Source of the DNA: Thermovenabulum sp049701175 | GTDB lineage: Bacteria > Bacillota > Thermosediminibacteria > Thermosediminibacterales > Thermosediminibacteraceae | DNA length: 64,000 bases | Direction of reading: 5' to 3' | Assembly: GCF_049701175.1 (NCBI RefSeq) | Contig: NZ_JBNATW010000004.1 | Location: 45,743-109,742 of the forward strand | In this document: positions 34,206-43,239 of the stretch, in pieces | How the letters are laid out: every line of letters begins with the position of its first letter | How positions within the stretch are numbered: the first letter of the stretch is position 1 | Notes under the pieces: generated by a model | What the model saw: only the letters and a program-made list of their open reading frames with translations | Databases searched by the model: none | What the model was told of the DNA's origin: nothing | Made by a program: the position numbers and the translations under genes

Positions 34206-34523
34206 ATGGCTATCTCAAAGATAGCCCAGATAATGCTAATTGTGGCGTGCTATCATGCTGTATTAATAGTTGGAGCAATAACTCTTTGCTGTATTTTCCC
34301 AAAGAAAGCAGATGTTATTTTTACATCAGTTCTAGTATCCAACACTATATTTCTTTTTTTAACATACGGAGTACTAACACCGTCAATATTTTTGGGAATA
34401 TTTTTTGTTTCGATGCTGTTTATGATAGCAGAGTGCAATCTTATAACGATCGTCGAAAACAGATATATAGAAAGAAATGCAATAATAGAACGTTTAATGA
34501 ATATAAAAAGGCTCAGCCATTAA
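34206..34523 (+). CDS. Small membrane protein
   Basis: 105 residues with three hydrophobic helices (about 9-30, 37-55, 58-75) and a charged C-terminus with RYIERNAIIERLMNIKRL. CAATAAGAAGGAGGTAT precedes ATG 34206. It lies between the unknown gene 33378 and the gene at 34547 in one operon. Function unknown. Confidence 0.6.
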   Translation: MAISKIAQIMLIVACYHAVLIVGAITLCCIFPKKADVIFTSVLVSNTIFLFLTYGVLTPSIFLGIFFVSMLFMIAECNLITIVENRYIERNAIIERLMNIKRLSH

Positions 34524-34546
34524 ATAAGAAGGAGGTATAAAAAAGA

Positions 34547-35440
34547 ATGATGACAACAATAGATGTTAATAAAGTAGTGGGGGTACAGGAAGAAAACACC
34601 AGTATACTTGGTTATTTATGCTGGTTTACCATACATGAAGTAAAATACAAAGTAGATCATATTAAGAGTATTATGCAAGATGTAGGTATTCCGGAATCAT
34701 ACCATCCAAAGGCGATAAATGATGTTGATGCATTTAAGCGGGCGACATCATCGCTTGAAAAAGAAAAACTGCCGACTAATGATCCTAATATATACGAAAA
34801 TATATTGATAAGGGATGTAAGCAACAATAAAAATGCTGTAGTAAGAAAAGTAGTAAAAGAAACAGTTGATGCAAATAATAGAAGATTAGCATATAAAGAA
34901 ACAGCAGACATTATATTAGACAAAAAAACGGGCAGGATAGAAATGATAAGCCTTGGAAATGAATCCTTTGATATAAACATAGAAAAGGTATACAAAGAAT
35001 ATAAAGAAAACTATGATGGTAGCCATATTAGGAGAATTGTAAGGGATATACTTTGGAGCATGAATCCGATAGCGGTTAGGCCATCTGGGGGCGTATATTT
35101 CGTACCCAAAATGCACAAAGAAATGCTGGAAAAACTGGAGAATTTTGTAGAAAAAATAAACTGTGAATTTTTCACAATACCGCTTATGGATCAGGCAAAA
35201 TCAAGGGATATGCTTTATGAGAAATACAATGAACAAATAGATCAATCAATAAAGGAAATAAAAGAACTAATAATAACGGAACAGAACCCGCAGAAGCTAA
35301 GCAAAATACTGTCACAAACTGCCAATATGATGAAAGAAATAGAGATGTATGAAACAATGCTTAACAAAGATTTAGAACATCTGAAAGAAAAAGTAAACAT
35401 TATCAAAAAGCAGATTAATTATATCTTAATAAATAGTTAG
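34547..35440 (+). CDS. Conserved accessory protein (DUF6744-like) of MoxR/VWA loci
   Basis: 297 residues. Features are YLCWFTIHEVKYKVDHIKSIM near the start, an aromatic segment RDILWSMNPIAVRPSGGVYF with the turn FVPKMHKEMLEKLENFV, and a long C-terminal coiled coil (about 215-295). I believe this is a family known from plasmids and phages and often placed beside MoxR ATPases; the family name is from memory. AATAAGAAGGAGGTAT precedes ATG 34547. A terminator follows, then the MoxR gene. It may be the adaptor of that ATPase (inference). Confidence 0.6.
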   Translation: MMTTIDVNKVVGVQEENTSILGYLCWFTIHEVKYKVDHIKSIMQDVGIPESYHPKAINDVDAFKRATSSLEKEKLPTNDPNIYENILIRDVSNNKNAVVRKVVKETVDANNRRLAYKETADIILDKKTGRIEMISLGNESFDINIEKVYKEYKENYDGSHIRRIVRDILWSMNPIAVRPSGGVYFVPKMHKEMLEKLENFVEKINCEFFTIPLMDQAKSRDMLYEKYNEQIDQSIKEIKELIITEQNPQKLSKILSQTANMMKEIEMYETMLNKDLEHLKEKVNIIKKQINYILINS

Positions 35441-35446
35441 TATATA

Positions 35447-35480
35447 CATACGGCAGGCATTGTACCTGCCGTATGTTTTA
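35447..35480 (+). terminator. Rho-independent terminator
   Basis: CATACGGCAGG (35447-35457) pairs with CCTGCCGTATG (35465-35475), followed by TTTT and then the ribosome site of the next gene. Confidence 0.8.
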
Positions 35481-35508
35481 AAAAATAAGAAGGAGGTATT
35501 TTAAAAAT

Positions 35509-36627
35509 ATGCTGAGCGGTATTTTTTCTGATGTTTTTAAGAAATTTTATGAAAGAGAAGAAATAATAAGAACGATGGTTATATCAATTATAAGCCGGGA
35601 ACATTGCCTTTTATTAGGGCCACCGGGAACGGCAAAGTCAGCATTAGTAGAGGCTATAGCCAGTGCAGCGGGTCTTGGGTATTTCAGGACACTTTTAACG
35701 AGGTTTACAACACCCGATGAAGTGCTTGGCGTTGTAGATATAAACCTTATTGAAAAGGGCGAATATAGAAGGATAACGAAAAACATGCTACCAGATAATG
35801 AAATAGCATTTATAGACGAAATATTTAAAGCATCTCCGGCAATATTAAATGCTTTGCTCTCTATAATGCAGGAGAGGAAATACAGAAACGGGACTCAGAT
35901 GGAAAATGCAAAAACAGTAACAATATTTGGAGCAAGTAATGAACTTCCTGATGGGGAAGAAGAGGATATACTGCAAGCTTTTTATGATAGGTTTTTATTT
36001 AGGCTTGAAGTAGAGCCAATAAAATCAAAAGACAATTTTATATTGATGCTGCAGGAAGATGAAGAGTCCCTCAATAATAATGGGGTACAAAAAGTAAACT
36101 GGGGGAAAATATGGCAAGAAGCAGATAATGTAAAGATTGACAGCAGCATATATGATGCAATATATGAGATAAAAAAACAAATAACGGATTTTTATATATC
36201 TGACCGAAGATGGAAAAAGACGATAAAAGCAGTAAAAGCCTCAGCAGTATATGAGGGAAGGAATAACGCAGAGGTAGATGATTTAATGATATTAAAACAC
36301 ATAATATATGAACCAAGATATAAGGAAAGCAAAAAGACGATAGAAGATATAATAAGCAGAATAATAGATCCATATAATGAAGAAATAAAGGAAATAATAA
36401 AGACACTTAAGAAGATACAAAATGATGTAGAAAAAGACAGTGGAGAAAATCCGAACTATGCGACAGAATTGGTATTAAAGATTAAAGACATAAAAAATGA
36501 AATAAAACAGATAGAAGAAAGCAACAGGATAAGGAATAAAAAACTCATAAAAGATGCAGCAGATCTATCGAATAACTTGCTGAAGGGTATAATGGAAAAA
36601 TATTTTGGCATAAAAGAATTGGTATAA
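35509..36627 (+). CDS. MoxR/RavA-type AAA+ ATPase
   Basis: 372 residues. Walker A GPPGTAKS (37-44), Walker B IAFIDEIFKA with D103 and E104, the MoxR marker FTTPDEVLGVVD, sensor GASNELPDGEEE and an arginine-bearing FYDRFLFRLEVE. After the AAA core, the C-terminal 100 residues are a coiled coil. RavA-type ATPases partner with VWA proteins, here probably the gene at 38131. AATAAGAAGGAGGTAT precedes ATG 35509. Family roles include chaperone-like assembly or metal insertion. The partner relation is inferred. Confidence 0.9.
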   Translation: MLSGIFSDVFKKFYEREEIIRTMVISIISREHCLLLGPPGTAKSALVEAIASAAGLGYFRTLLTRFTTPDEVLGVVDINLIEKGEYRRITKNMLPDNEIAFIDEIFKASPAILNALLSIMQERKYRNGTQMENAKTVTIFGASNELPDGEEEDILQAFYDRFLFRLEVEPIKSKDNFILMLQEDEESLNNNGVQKVNWGKIWQEADNVKIDSSIYDAIYEIKKQITDFYISDRRWKKTIKAVKASAVYEGRNNAEVDDLMILKHIIYEPRYKESKKTIEDIISRIIDPYNEEIKEIIKTLKKIQNDVEKDSGENPNYATELVLKIKDIKNEIKQIEESNRIRNKKLIKDAADLSNNLLKGIMEKYFGIKELV

Positions 36628-36660
36628 AAAGAATAAAAAGGAAAAATTAAAAAAATAGAA

Positions 36661-36707
36661 AGGAGGTATCTTGCAGCGGTAAAAAACCGCTGCATTGGAA
36701 TATTATG
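36661..36707 (+). promoter_or_regulatory. Hairpin between ribosome site and start codon (GYTHYW gene)
   Basis: AGGAGG (36661-36666) is 38 bases from the ATG at 36705. In between TGCAGCGGT (36672-36680) pairs with ACCGCTGCA (36686-36694). Folding would bring the ribosome site to normal distance. Two other genes (38131, 53942) have the same layout. Confidence 0.65.
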
Positions 36708-37334
36708 GGATACACTCATTACTGGTATAGACCGAAAAACATAAAACCTGATGTATTTTCAAAAATAGTTGAGGATTTTAGAAAAGTTCTCCCTATTATA
36801 AAAGGATATGGGGTAGTTTTAAAAGGCCCATTAGGGGAAGGAGAACCAATAATTAACGAGAATGAAGTAAGTTTTAACGGAGACAGGAATTGTGGACATA
36901 CAACAGAAGATATGGGTATATTATGGCCGTCGGAAAACGCAGGCGGTGTGAATATTGACCTTGAAAACAAAATATCTGGTGAGTGGTATGCAGGGAAGCT
37001 GATAGAAACAAGAACATGCGATGGAGATTGTTCTCATGAATCATTCTATTTCCCAAGAGACTACAAGCCATTAGAATGGGAAAAACCGAAAAAAAATGGT
37101 CTTTATTTTCAATTCTGTAAGACAGCATTTAAACCTTACGATTTAGCAGTCAATGTATTTTTAGTCATTGCGAAATATCATTTACAAGATAAGATAAGAG
37201 TATGCAGCGATGGCAAAGATACACATTGGTTTGACGGCAAATTAATATGCCAAATGGAACTAGGATATGGAATGGAAATGACCATAGATGAGCAAAAAGG
37301 CGAACTGTTAATAATGAAAGGAAGTATTAAATAA
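36705..37334 (+). CDS. Conserved 'MGYTHYW' protein of unknown function
   Basis: 209 residues. The start MGYTHYWYRP is the hallmark of a small family found in phages, plasmids and bacteria. A conserved middle reads CGHTTEDMGILWP, with Cys and aromatic residues and CDGDCSHESFYFPR. The start codon is fixed by the family signature. The ribosome site is 38 bases upstream with an intervening hairpin. A stem (37333-37358) follows the stop. It lies between the MoxR and VWA genes. Function unknown. Confidence 0.8.
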   Translation: MGYTHYWYRPKNIKPDVFSKIVEDFRKVLPIIKGYGVVLKGPLGEGEPIINENEVSFNGDRNCGHTTEDMGILWPSENAGGVNIDLENKISGEWYAGKLIETRTCDGDCSHESFYFPRDYKPLEWEKPKKNGLYFQFCKTAFKPYDLAVNVFLVIAKYHLQDKIRVCSDGKDTHWFDGKLICQMELGYGMEMTIDEQKGELLIMKGSIK

Positions 37335-37362
37335 AGGGCTGGCAATAGCCAGCCCTTTATAA
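37333..37362 (+). terminator. Hairpin terminator
   Basis: AAAGGGCTGGC (37333-37343) pairs with GCCAGCCCTTT (37348-37358); weak T-run. Confidence 0.7.
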
Positions 37363-37387
37363 AAAAATAAGAAGGAGGTTATTTAAT

Positions 37388-37522
37388 ATGGAAACAATAA
37401 TCTATGAAGATGGTTGGGATATTTATTGTGGTACACGTAAATTAAACAAAACGGAGCTAAAAAAACTAAAAAAAGAACAAAAGAAAAAAGGGGAATATGG
37501 CAGAATGTCCCAAATGCGGTGA
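37388..37522 (+). CDS. 44-residue protein overlapping the next gene
   Basis: AATAAGAAGGAGGTT lies before ATG 37388. The peptide begins METIIYEDGWDIYCGTRK and ends in a Lys-rich stretch. It overlaps the next gene by 26 bases in another frame, which suggests translational coupling. No family recognised. Confidence 0.5.
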   Translation: METIIYEDGWDIYCGTRKLNKTELKKLKKEQKKKGEYGRMSQMR

Positions 37523-38039
37523 AATAATGGATATAAGAGGATTAAAAAGCCATATGGGAAGTATCAGATGTAGAGCTGTGCAGAAAAGAAAGGAATATAA
37601 AAGCAAGGGATATACATTATATGAAAACATATGGCATAAGACATACAAGAACTTACTGTCTAAAATGATGGAAAAAGGGATATTATATATTGATATATGC
37701 GATTATTATGCGGGATCTATTAATAAAAGAAGTACATTTAAATACGGTTACTGGGGGCAGGTTAAGTATAAAGGGATATGGGATTTAATGGACAAGTTTG
37801 ATATAAAGGAATACAGAGATATTGTAAAAGGGATAATGCTGGAATGTATTGAAAAAGAAGAAATAACAAGTGAGGCAGAAAAATTAATAAACAGCAGAAA
37901 GCTATTGGATTTAATAGAGGATAAAGTTCAAAAAAATATTATATCTAAAAGAGAAGTAAGAGAAATTTTTAAAAACTATACGAAAAACCGCAATATAGAT
38001 GAATTAATAAAAACATTACAGCTAATGATGCTGAAATAA
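37497..38039 (+). CDS. Zinc-finger-type protein
   Basis: 180 residues. MAECPKCGEIMDIRGLKSHMGSIRC contains C4, C7, H19 and C25, a plausible CCHC finger. The remainder is helical and charged without a known domain. ATG 37497 overlaps the preceding small ORF, and AAAAGGGG lies just upstream. It precedes the VWA protein. No function assigned. Confidence 0.6.
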   Translation: MAECPKCGEIMDIRGLKSHMGSIRCRAVQKRKEYKSKGYTLYENIWHKTYKNLLSKMMEKGILYIDICDYYAGSINKRSTFKYGYWGQVKYKGIWDLMDKFDIKEYRDIVKGIMLECIEKEEITSEAEKLINSRKLLDLIEDKVQKNIISKREVREIFKNYTKNRNIDELIKTLQLMMLK

Positions 38040-38085
38040 AGGAATACCGAATAAAAGTATTTGACAGTTTTCACAAACAATAGAA

Positions 38086-38133
38086 AGGAGGTATAGCAAA
38101 TACCGGCTTTTGATAAGCCGGTATTATTATATG
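38086..38133 (+). promoter_or_regulatory. Hairpin between ribosome site and start codon (VWA gene)
   Basis: AGGAGG (38086-38091) is 39 bases from ATG 38131. Between them AATACCGGCTT (38099-38109) pairs with AAGCCGGTATT (38115-38125), followed by ATTATATGATG. Confidence 0.65.
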
Positions 38134-39606
38134 ATGAATAATATTTGGATGATGGACAATATTTTAGATTGTACTTTATTTCAAAAAGGCATAATAAAAA
38201 CTGATTATATTGACAATAAAAATTACAAAAGGATATGTAACACAACAGGGAAATTACAGGATGTTTCAAAAACAATCAGTGAAATAGTAATTTCCCCCGA
38301 AATATTTTTAAGAGACGTCATATATTATCTTTACAAGGTAAAGCCTGAAAAAGAAGATGAGATAGAAAATAAAAACAATGAAAAAATATTTGATACGATA
38401 ACAAATCTAGAAGACGTAAAGGAAATAAAACAGCAATGCCAATTAAACATGCCAAAAACGATCGTTGCAACATATACAATACTAGACAAAATAATGAAAG
38501 AAATCAAAAAAGATAAAGAACTAGAGGAAAAATTAATACAACAAAAAAATGATGATATAAATCAAATAATAAACCAAGTAAAAAGAGAAACACAGAAGAA
38601 TGATGGAAATAACAGAGAGGAAGATGAAATAAATACAAAGTTAGAGGAAATATACAATAACGTATCAAAAGAAATAAAAAAGGAATTGCAGCAACAATTT
38701 GAAGAAATAGATACGATAGAAAACATAATAAATACTTTTGGGAAGCAAGCAGGTAAAGAAGCAGGCATATACGAAGGCCTGATTGATCCTGACAAAGTAA
38801 CCAAGATAATAGAATATATAAGCCATAATAATAGTTTTGCATACCAAAAGATAAAAAAGATAACAGATTTAGCAGGAAGAATGAAACTAACGTATAAAGA
38901 AGGGAGAAAAGACAAAGTAAACGATGTAGCAAGAGAAGAATATAAAGGCATTGTATTAGGTGACGATTTATCCAATTTACTGCCGTATGAGGTAAACCTT
39001 TTGAAGAAAAACAAAAAGGAATTTACGGTTAAATATCTCAATAAAGAGTTAGCGGTGTATGAAGTCGAAACCAAACACAATATAGGATACGGGCCTATAA
39101 TATTATGCATAGACGAAAGCAGTTCAATGAAAGAGCGAATGGCAGACTATACAAAAGAAATATGGGCCAAAGCACTTATGATGTTAATATTGCAGAGGGC
39201 ATACAAACAGAAGAGGAAATTTGCAGTAATTCAATTTACCAGCCATATAGGGGGGATTACGCACTTTGATCCAAGAAAGGATAATAGTTTAAAAATACTA
39301 AATGTAGTTCTAAGGCATTATAATGGAGGAACCAATTTTAGGGAACCTATAGACAAAGCAATAGAGATAATAAAGAGTGAAAAAGTATACAAAAGAGCGG
39401 ATATTATATTTATAACTGATGGTGAAGATACTCTTGGGAGAGAGTATATTGAAAAGATAAAAGAAGAAAAGAAAAAACACAACATTAGATTTATAACAAT
39501 GCTTATAGGTGGGGACAGTGAAGAATTAAGGCAAATATCCGACCAATACATGAACAGCGATTTTGTAGATGAACAAATTGTTAGCAAAATAGTGAAGATG
39601 ATATAA
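38131..39606 (+). CDS. VWA-domain protein, ViaA-like partner of the MoxR ATPase
   Basis: 491 residues. A helical N-terminal half with coiled coil (to about 290) precedes a C-terminal VWA domain. The MIDAS begins LCIDESSS (D328, S330, S332), GGTNFREP carries the third ligand Thr, and IFITDGED the fourth. This build is that of ViaA, the partner of RavA, so it probably works with the MoxR protein at 35509. The real start is ATG 38131 or the next codon (38134), not the upstream TTG. The ribosome site is separated by a hairpin (see 38086). Confidence 0.85.
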   Translation: MMNNIWMMDNILDCTLFQKGIIKTDYIDNKNYKRICNTTGKLQDVSKTISEIVISPEIFLRDVIYYLYKVKPEKEDEIENKNNEKIFDTITNLEDVKEIKQQCQLNMPKTIVATYTILDKIMKEIKKDKELEEKLIQQKNDDINQIINQVKRETQKNDGNNREEDEINTKLEEIYNNVSKEIKKELQQQFEEIDTIENIINTFGKQAGKEAGIYEGLIDPDKVTKIIEYISHNNSFAYQKIKKITDLAGRMKLTYKEGRKDKVNDVAREEYKGIVLGDDLSNLLPYEVNLLKKNKKEFTVKYLNKELAVYEVETKHNIGYGPIILCIDESSSMKERMADYTKEIWAKALMMLILQRAYKQKRKFAVIQFTSHIGGITHFDPRKDNSLKILNVVLRHYNGGTNFREPIDKAIEIIKSEKVYKRADIIFITDGEDTLGREYIEKIKEEKKKHNIRFITMLIGGDSEELRQISDQYMNSDFVDEQIVSKIVKMI

Positions 39607-39692
39607 TTTTCAATAAATTAAATAATGAGGAGGTGGATTAGACAATAACAAGAACGTATAACAAGCAATAACAAATTGCAGGTTTCCAATAA

Positions 39693-40283
39693 ATGGAAGA
39701 ATACTATGTAGAGAATGAAAACTGTATAAAACCATTATGGGACTGGTGGGTATTTGGAGGACGATGGAGCGGGTATTTCACTTTAAGAAAATTAGAGAAA
39801 CAATATCCTGAACAATATAAAAATTTCTGGGAAGAATATGATAAGTTAGGATTAGCAATAATAGGGCCTAATAAAACCGAAGAAGAACAAAGGGAGAGGT
39901 CATTTGAGCTTTTTAGAAAATACTTCCCGGACTATGAAGGAATCATACCTGTTTACAGGGATGTATATAACGGACTATACGATGATGATATAGTGCCCTT
40001 ATTAGAAGTTTACGACATCTTAAAAGAAGTCTATGGAAGATACGAGAAAGACGAAAAAGAGTGGTTAATGAATATGATAAAAGAAACGGGACAAAAAGGC
40101 ACAGACTACAGCAATATTGTAGAGTATTACGAAGAAGCATTGTGGCATTTAGAACACCCTGAAAAAGCAGAGCTAACAGAATATTCTCTTGTTTATAATA
40201 TTGAAGAAAGAAACGCTGTTATACCGACCGATCCGGAAGAAATAAAAAGATACTGGGTTGCAGTAGTAGACATGCACTTTTAA
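39693..40283 (+). CDS. Conserved 'WDWW..GGRWSGY' protein of unknown function
   Basis: 196 residues. The N-terminal segment PLWDWWVFGGRWSGYF is a signature of small phage and plasmid proteins of unknown role. The rest is acidic and Tyr-rich, ending in a beta segment WVAVVDMHF. The frame is blocked by TAA directly before ATG 39693, which fixes this start. A GAGGAGG site lies about 58 bases upstream (near 39628) with no strong hairpin between. AATAAG and A-rich sequence follow. It belongs to the MoxR/VWA region. Confidence 0.6.
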   Translation: MEEYYVENENCIKPLWDWWVFGGRWSGYFTLRKLEKQYPEQYKNFWEEYDKLGLAIIGPNKTEEEQRERSFELFRKYFPDYEGIIPVYRDVYNGLYDDDIVPLLEVYDILKEVYGRYEKDEKEWLMNMIKETGQKGTDYSNIVEYYEEALWHLEHPEKAELTEYSLVYNIEERNAVIPTDPEEIKRYWVAVVDMHF

Positions 40284-40341
40284 AAAAAAGAAGTAAGAAG
40301 AAGGTTATATTAAGTTCTCAATAAGAAGGAGGTATATAAAA

Positions 40342-40608
40342 GTGAATAAGAAGGCGGTAAAAATAGTACTAAATTTTTACTATTTATTTCTTTATGGTCT
40401 GAGTATTTTGCTTTCGTTTCTAAACAAGATTGCACAATTTATAGAAAAAACAGCAGATAAAATAATTGACAAAACATTAATATATAAAAGCGATAACGAC
40501 AGTTATATGCATGAAGAGAAAAAATTGTCAAGAAAACAAAGGAACAAGAAAAAAGTATATGATGTATATAAATACGAGAATATTTATTTTGTAAATTTCC
40601 GGAAGTAA
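40342..40608 (+). CDS. Small membrane-anchored protein
   Basis: 88 residues with a hydrophobic helix (about 8-30), then an amphipathic stretch and a very basic C-terminus with a Ser-Arg-Lys-Gln-Arg cluster. GTG 40342 follows CAATAAGAAGGAGGTAT. A terminator follows at 40618. Function unknown. Confidence 0.5.
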   Translation: MNKKAVKIVLNFYYLFLYGLSILLSFLNKIAQFIEKTADKIIDKTLIYKSDNDSYMHEEKKLSRKQRNKKKVYDVYKYENIYFVNFRK

Positions 40609-40617
40609 AGAACAGGG

Positions 40618-40778
40618 GGGAGGCTAAAAGCCTCCCTTAATTATTTTGTAGTATATTATATGAGAGGGAATAAGGAAAAGGAGGTATCGAGGATGAATAA
40701 CCTTTAAAAGGGAATAAGAAGACGAGGTATAAAAAGGCATGACAAAAAAGAAGTATCAATAAAAAGGAGGTATCAAAA
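40618..40778 (+). other. Terminator and two tiny ribosome-site-bearing ORFs before the primase gene
   Basis: GGGAGGCT (40618-40625) pairs with AGCCTCCC (40629-40636). After a TATTATATGAGAGGG tail, AAAAGGAGGTAT precedes the tiny ORF MNNL (40692-40706), and a second short ORF (MTKKKYQ) starts near 40739. They could be leader peptides or minigenes. No longer gene is present. Confidence 0.4.
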
Positions 40779-42086
40779 TTGTGGGACATATTAACTATGG
40801 ACGATATAAAATACAGCCCGCATAAAAGCACACCAAGCGGGGAGATAAGGATATGCTGTCCATTCTGCGGTGATAAAAAATATCATATGTATGTGAACCT
40901 TGAAAAAGGAGTGTACAACTGCTTTTTATGCGGGGCGAAAGGGAAGATAAAGGACAGGGACAATATAAATGAAGGTATATCAATGCGTAGGATATCCAAT
41001 CAAGAAGAAGAAAAAGAAATTAAAAGCAAAAGGAACAGACTGCTAAAACACATAATATACAGCGAACTTTTAAACCGGCTTGAATTAAGCGAAGCACATT
41101 TAAAACATTTAAAAGAGGAAAGAGGACTGCCGGAAGGTTACATAATACAAAGAAGGTATAGAACGGCTCCTCTGCCGGAGAACACAATGCATATAGCTTG
41201 CAGCATAGCATCAAGGTATGAAATAAACAATATCCCGGGCTTTTTCAAGAACGGTCGTTTTTGGGACATAACATCATATAAAGGGATATATATACCGTTG
41301 GAGGATTTTGATGGCACGATTCAAGGCATACAAGTAAGATTGGACGAAGCAGTAGATGGAGCAAAATACTTATGGTTCTCGTCGGCTGGTAAAAACCAAG
41401 GAGCGAAGGCTGAAGTAACATATCACGTGGCTGGATATAAAGAAGGGGTAAAGAAGGTATGGATAACAGAAGGGCCATTAAAAGCGGATATTTGTTATGC
41501 AAAAACAGGGGAAACATTCATAGCTGTGCCCGGAGTGCATTCATGGAAGAGCTGTAATATTATAGAGGAGCTTAAAAAAAGGGAGATAGGAGAAGTAATA
41601 ATTGCTTATGATGCTGACTCTATAACGAACGATCATGTAACAAATGCGGTAATAAACTTGTATAACAATTTAGCAAAGGCGGACATCAGAGTAAATGTAG
41701 CATATTGGCTGATAGAGGACGGTAAAGGCATAGACGATTACGTTTCGAACAAAGGCAGACTACCCGAGGTAGTAGATATGGTAACTTATATGAAGAAAGT
41801 AAAATTTGAGAAAGTAAGAAGGGGATTATTAAACAAATACGGTTCGATAAATAATTTGGTACTGAGCGGATTTATAACTAAAATAAACGAAGTGATAAAA
41901 AACAACAGAAAGTATTTGCTCTTAAAGATGAAGTATGTATATAATAATATTGAAACATATATTGTAGTACTGACGCAAGGAGATAAAAGAAATCTCCTTG
42001 ACCGGAAGGTAAATATAAAAGGACGTTTGGCAACAACAAAAGGGGAAACCATTTATGTTGTTGCTGAAGAAATAGAAGTAATATAA
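40779..42086 (+). CDS. CHC2 zinc-finger/Toprim primase-like protein
   Basis: 435 residues. The N-terminal zinc ribbon uses C27, C30, C48 and C51 (CCPFCGDKK, then YNCFLCGAKG), as in DnaG-type primases. The Toprim region has WITEGPLKADI with the catalytic Glu, VPGVHSW and IIAYDADS. The C-terminal 75 residues (ITKINEVIKNNRKYLLLKM) look like an OB fold. TTG 40779 follows AATAAAAAGGAGGTAT. It probably primes second-strand synthesis on transferred DNA or element replication. Confidence 0.85.
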   Translation: MWDILTMDDIKYSPHKSTPSGEIRICCPFCGDKKYHMYVNLEKGVYNCFLCGAKGKIKDRDNINEGISMRRISNQEEEKEIKSKRNRLLKHIIYSELLNRLELSEAHLKHLKEERGLPEGYIIQRRYRTAPLPENTMHIACSIASRYEINNIPGFFKNGRFWDITSYKGIYIPLEDFDGTIQGIQVRLDEAVDGAKYLWFSSAGKNQGAKAEVTYHVAGYKEGVKKVWITEGPLKADICYAKTGETFIAVPGVHSWKSCNIIEELKKREIGEVIIAYDADSITNDHVTNAVINLYNNLAKADIRVNVAYWLIEDGKGIDDYVSNKGRLPEVVDMVTYMKKVKFEKVRRGLLNKYGSINNLVLSGFITKINEVIKNNRKYLLLKMKYVYNNIETYIVVLTQGDKRNLLDRKVNIKGRLATTKGETIYVVAEEIEVI

Positions 42087-42116
42087 GTTTCTTAACAATA
42101 AGAAGGAGGTATAATA

Positions 42117-43160
42117 ATGAGTCAATATAAAGAAATTATTAAAAAATTAATAAAAATTAATTTACCTGTTATGTTGTGGGGGCCACCCGGAGTCGGAAAA
42201 TCACAGATGGTAAAGGATGCAGCAAAAGAATTAGGGTATAGTCTCGTAGACATGAGGCTTCAAGAGATGTCTCCCGTGGATCTACGAGGCATACCTGTCG
42301 AAGACAAAGAAACGGGCAGAGCAAAGTGGTTGCCACCGTATGACTTACCGATGGAAGAAAGGGATGGCGTAAGAGGTGTATTATTTTTAGATGAGCTTCC
42401 CAATGCCGACCGGGATGTCCAGTCGGTAGCATTGAGGTTGATACTTGACAGGAGAATAGGCACATACGAACTACCGAAACAGTGGGTTCCAATCGCAGCA
42501 GGGAACAGGGTACAGGACAGAGCAGGAGCATACAGCCTTATATCGTCATTAGCTAACAGGCTAATACACATACCTGTTTATTCATCAATGCCGTCGTTAG
42601 ATATAGAAATCAAGGACGTAGAAATAAACGTTGAAGAATGGCGTAAATGGGCTTACGAAAATGACGTAGCAGAGGAAATAGTGGCATTTATAAGTTACAG
42701 ACCTAAGCTATTATATACAGTAACAAAGCAAGTGGCCTACCCAACCCCACGAATGTGGGGTGACTATGTAAATAAAGTTATTAAGACTATAGGGTATGAT
42801 AGAGAAATTATATCAGGATGTATAGGGGAAGGCCCGGCAGCAGAATTTATGGCTTATGTGAAAGTTAAGAACGAATTGCCGGATATAGAAAAGATACTGG
42901 CAACCGGGGATGGCGAAGTACCCACAAGACCTGATGTAACCTACATGCTTGTAACCTCGCTAATCTCCAAAATAAAGGATTTGAAAAAACAGGAAAAGAA
43001 ATTAGAAAATGCATTTAAATATATAATGAAGTTACAAAAAGAGTATCAAGTAATGTTTGTAAAGGATTTAGTAAACGCTACAAAGAGCGTAGCAGAATTG
43101 ATGAAAAAAGATTATATGCGTCAATGGATGAATGAAAATAATATTATTTTTAATATATAG
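42117..43160 (+). CDS. MoxR-type AAA+ ATPase (second)
   Basis: 347 residues. Walker A GPPGVGKS (22-29), Walker B VLFLDELPNA with D92 and E93, marker MSPVDLRGIPVED, sensor WVPIAAGNRVQDRAG and a downstream SSLANRLIHIPV. It is more similar to the phage/plasmid MoxR group that pairs with VWA metallopeptidases than to the MoxR at 35509. CAATAAGAAGGAGGTAT precedes ATG 42117. The gene at 43240 is the expected partner. Confidence 0.9.
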   Translation: MSQYKEIIKKLIKINLPVMLWGPPGVGKSQMVKDAAKELGYSLVDMRLQEMSPVDLRGIPVEDKETGRAKWLPPYDLPMEERDGVRGVLFLDELPNADRDVQSVALRLILDRRIGTYELPKQWVPIAAGNRVQDRAGAYSLISSLANRLIHIPVYSSMPSLDIEIKDVEINVEEWRKWAYENDVAEEIVAFISYRPKLLYTVTKQVAYPTPRMWGDYVNKVIKTIGYDREIISGCIGEGPAAEFMAYVKVKNELPDIEKILATGDGEVPTRPDVTYMLVTSLISKIKDLKKQEKKLENAFKYIMKLQKEYQVMFVKDLVNATKSVAELMKKDYMRQWMNENNIIFNI

Positions 43161-43170
43161 AAGGTAAAAG

Positions 43171-43205
43171 GTAGAGGCAGTTTTCAAACTGCCTCTACTA
43201 TCATA
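43171..43205 (+). terminator. Rho-independent terminator
   Basis: GTAGAGGCAGTTT (43171-43183) pairs perfectly with AAACTGCCTCTAC (43186-43198); a TATCATATTT tail follows. Confidence 0.8.
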
Positions 43206-43239
43206 TTTAGGGAAAATAAAAAGGAGGTATTAAAATAAT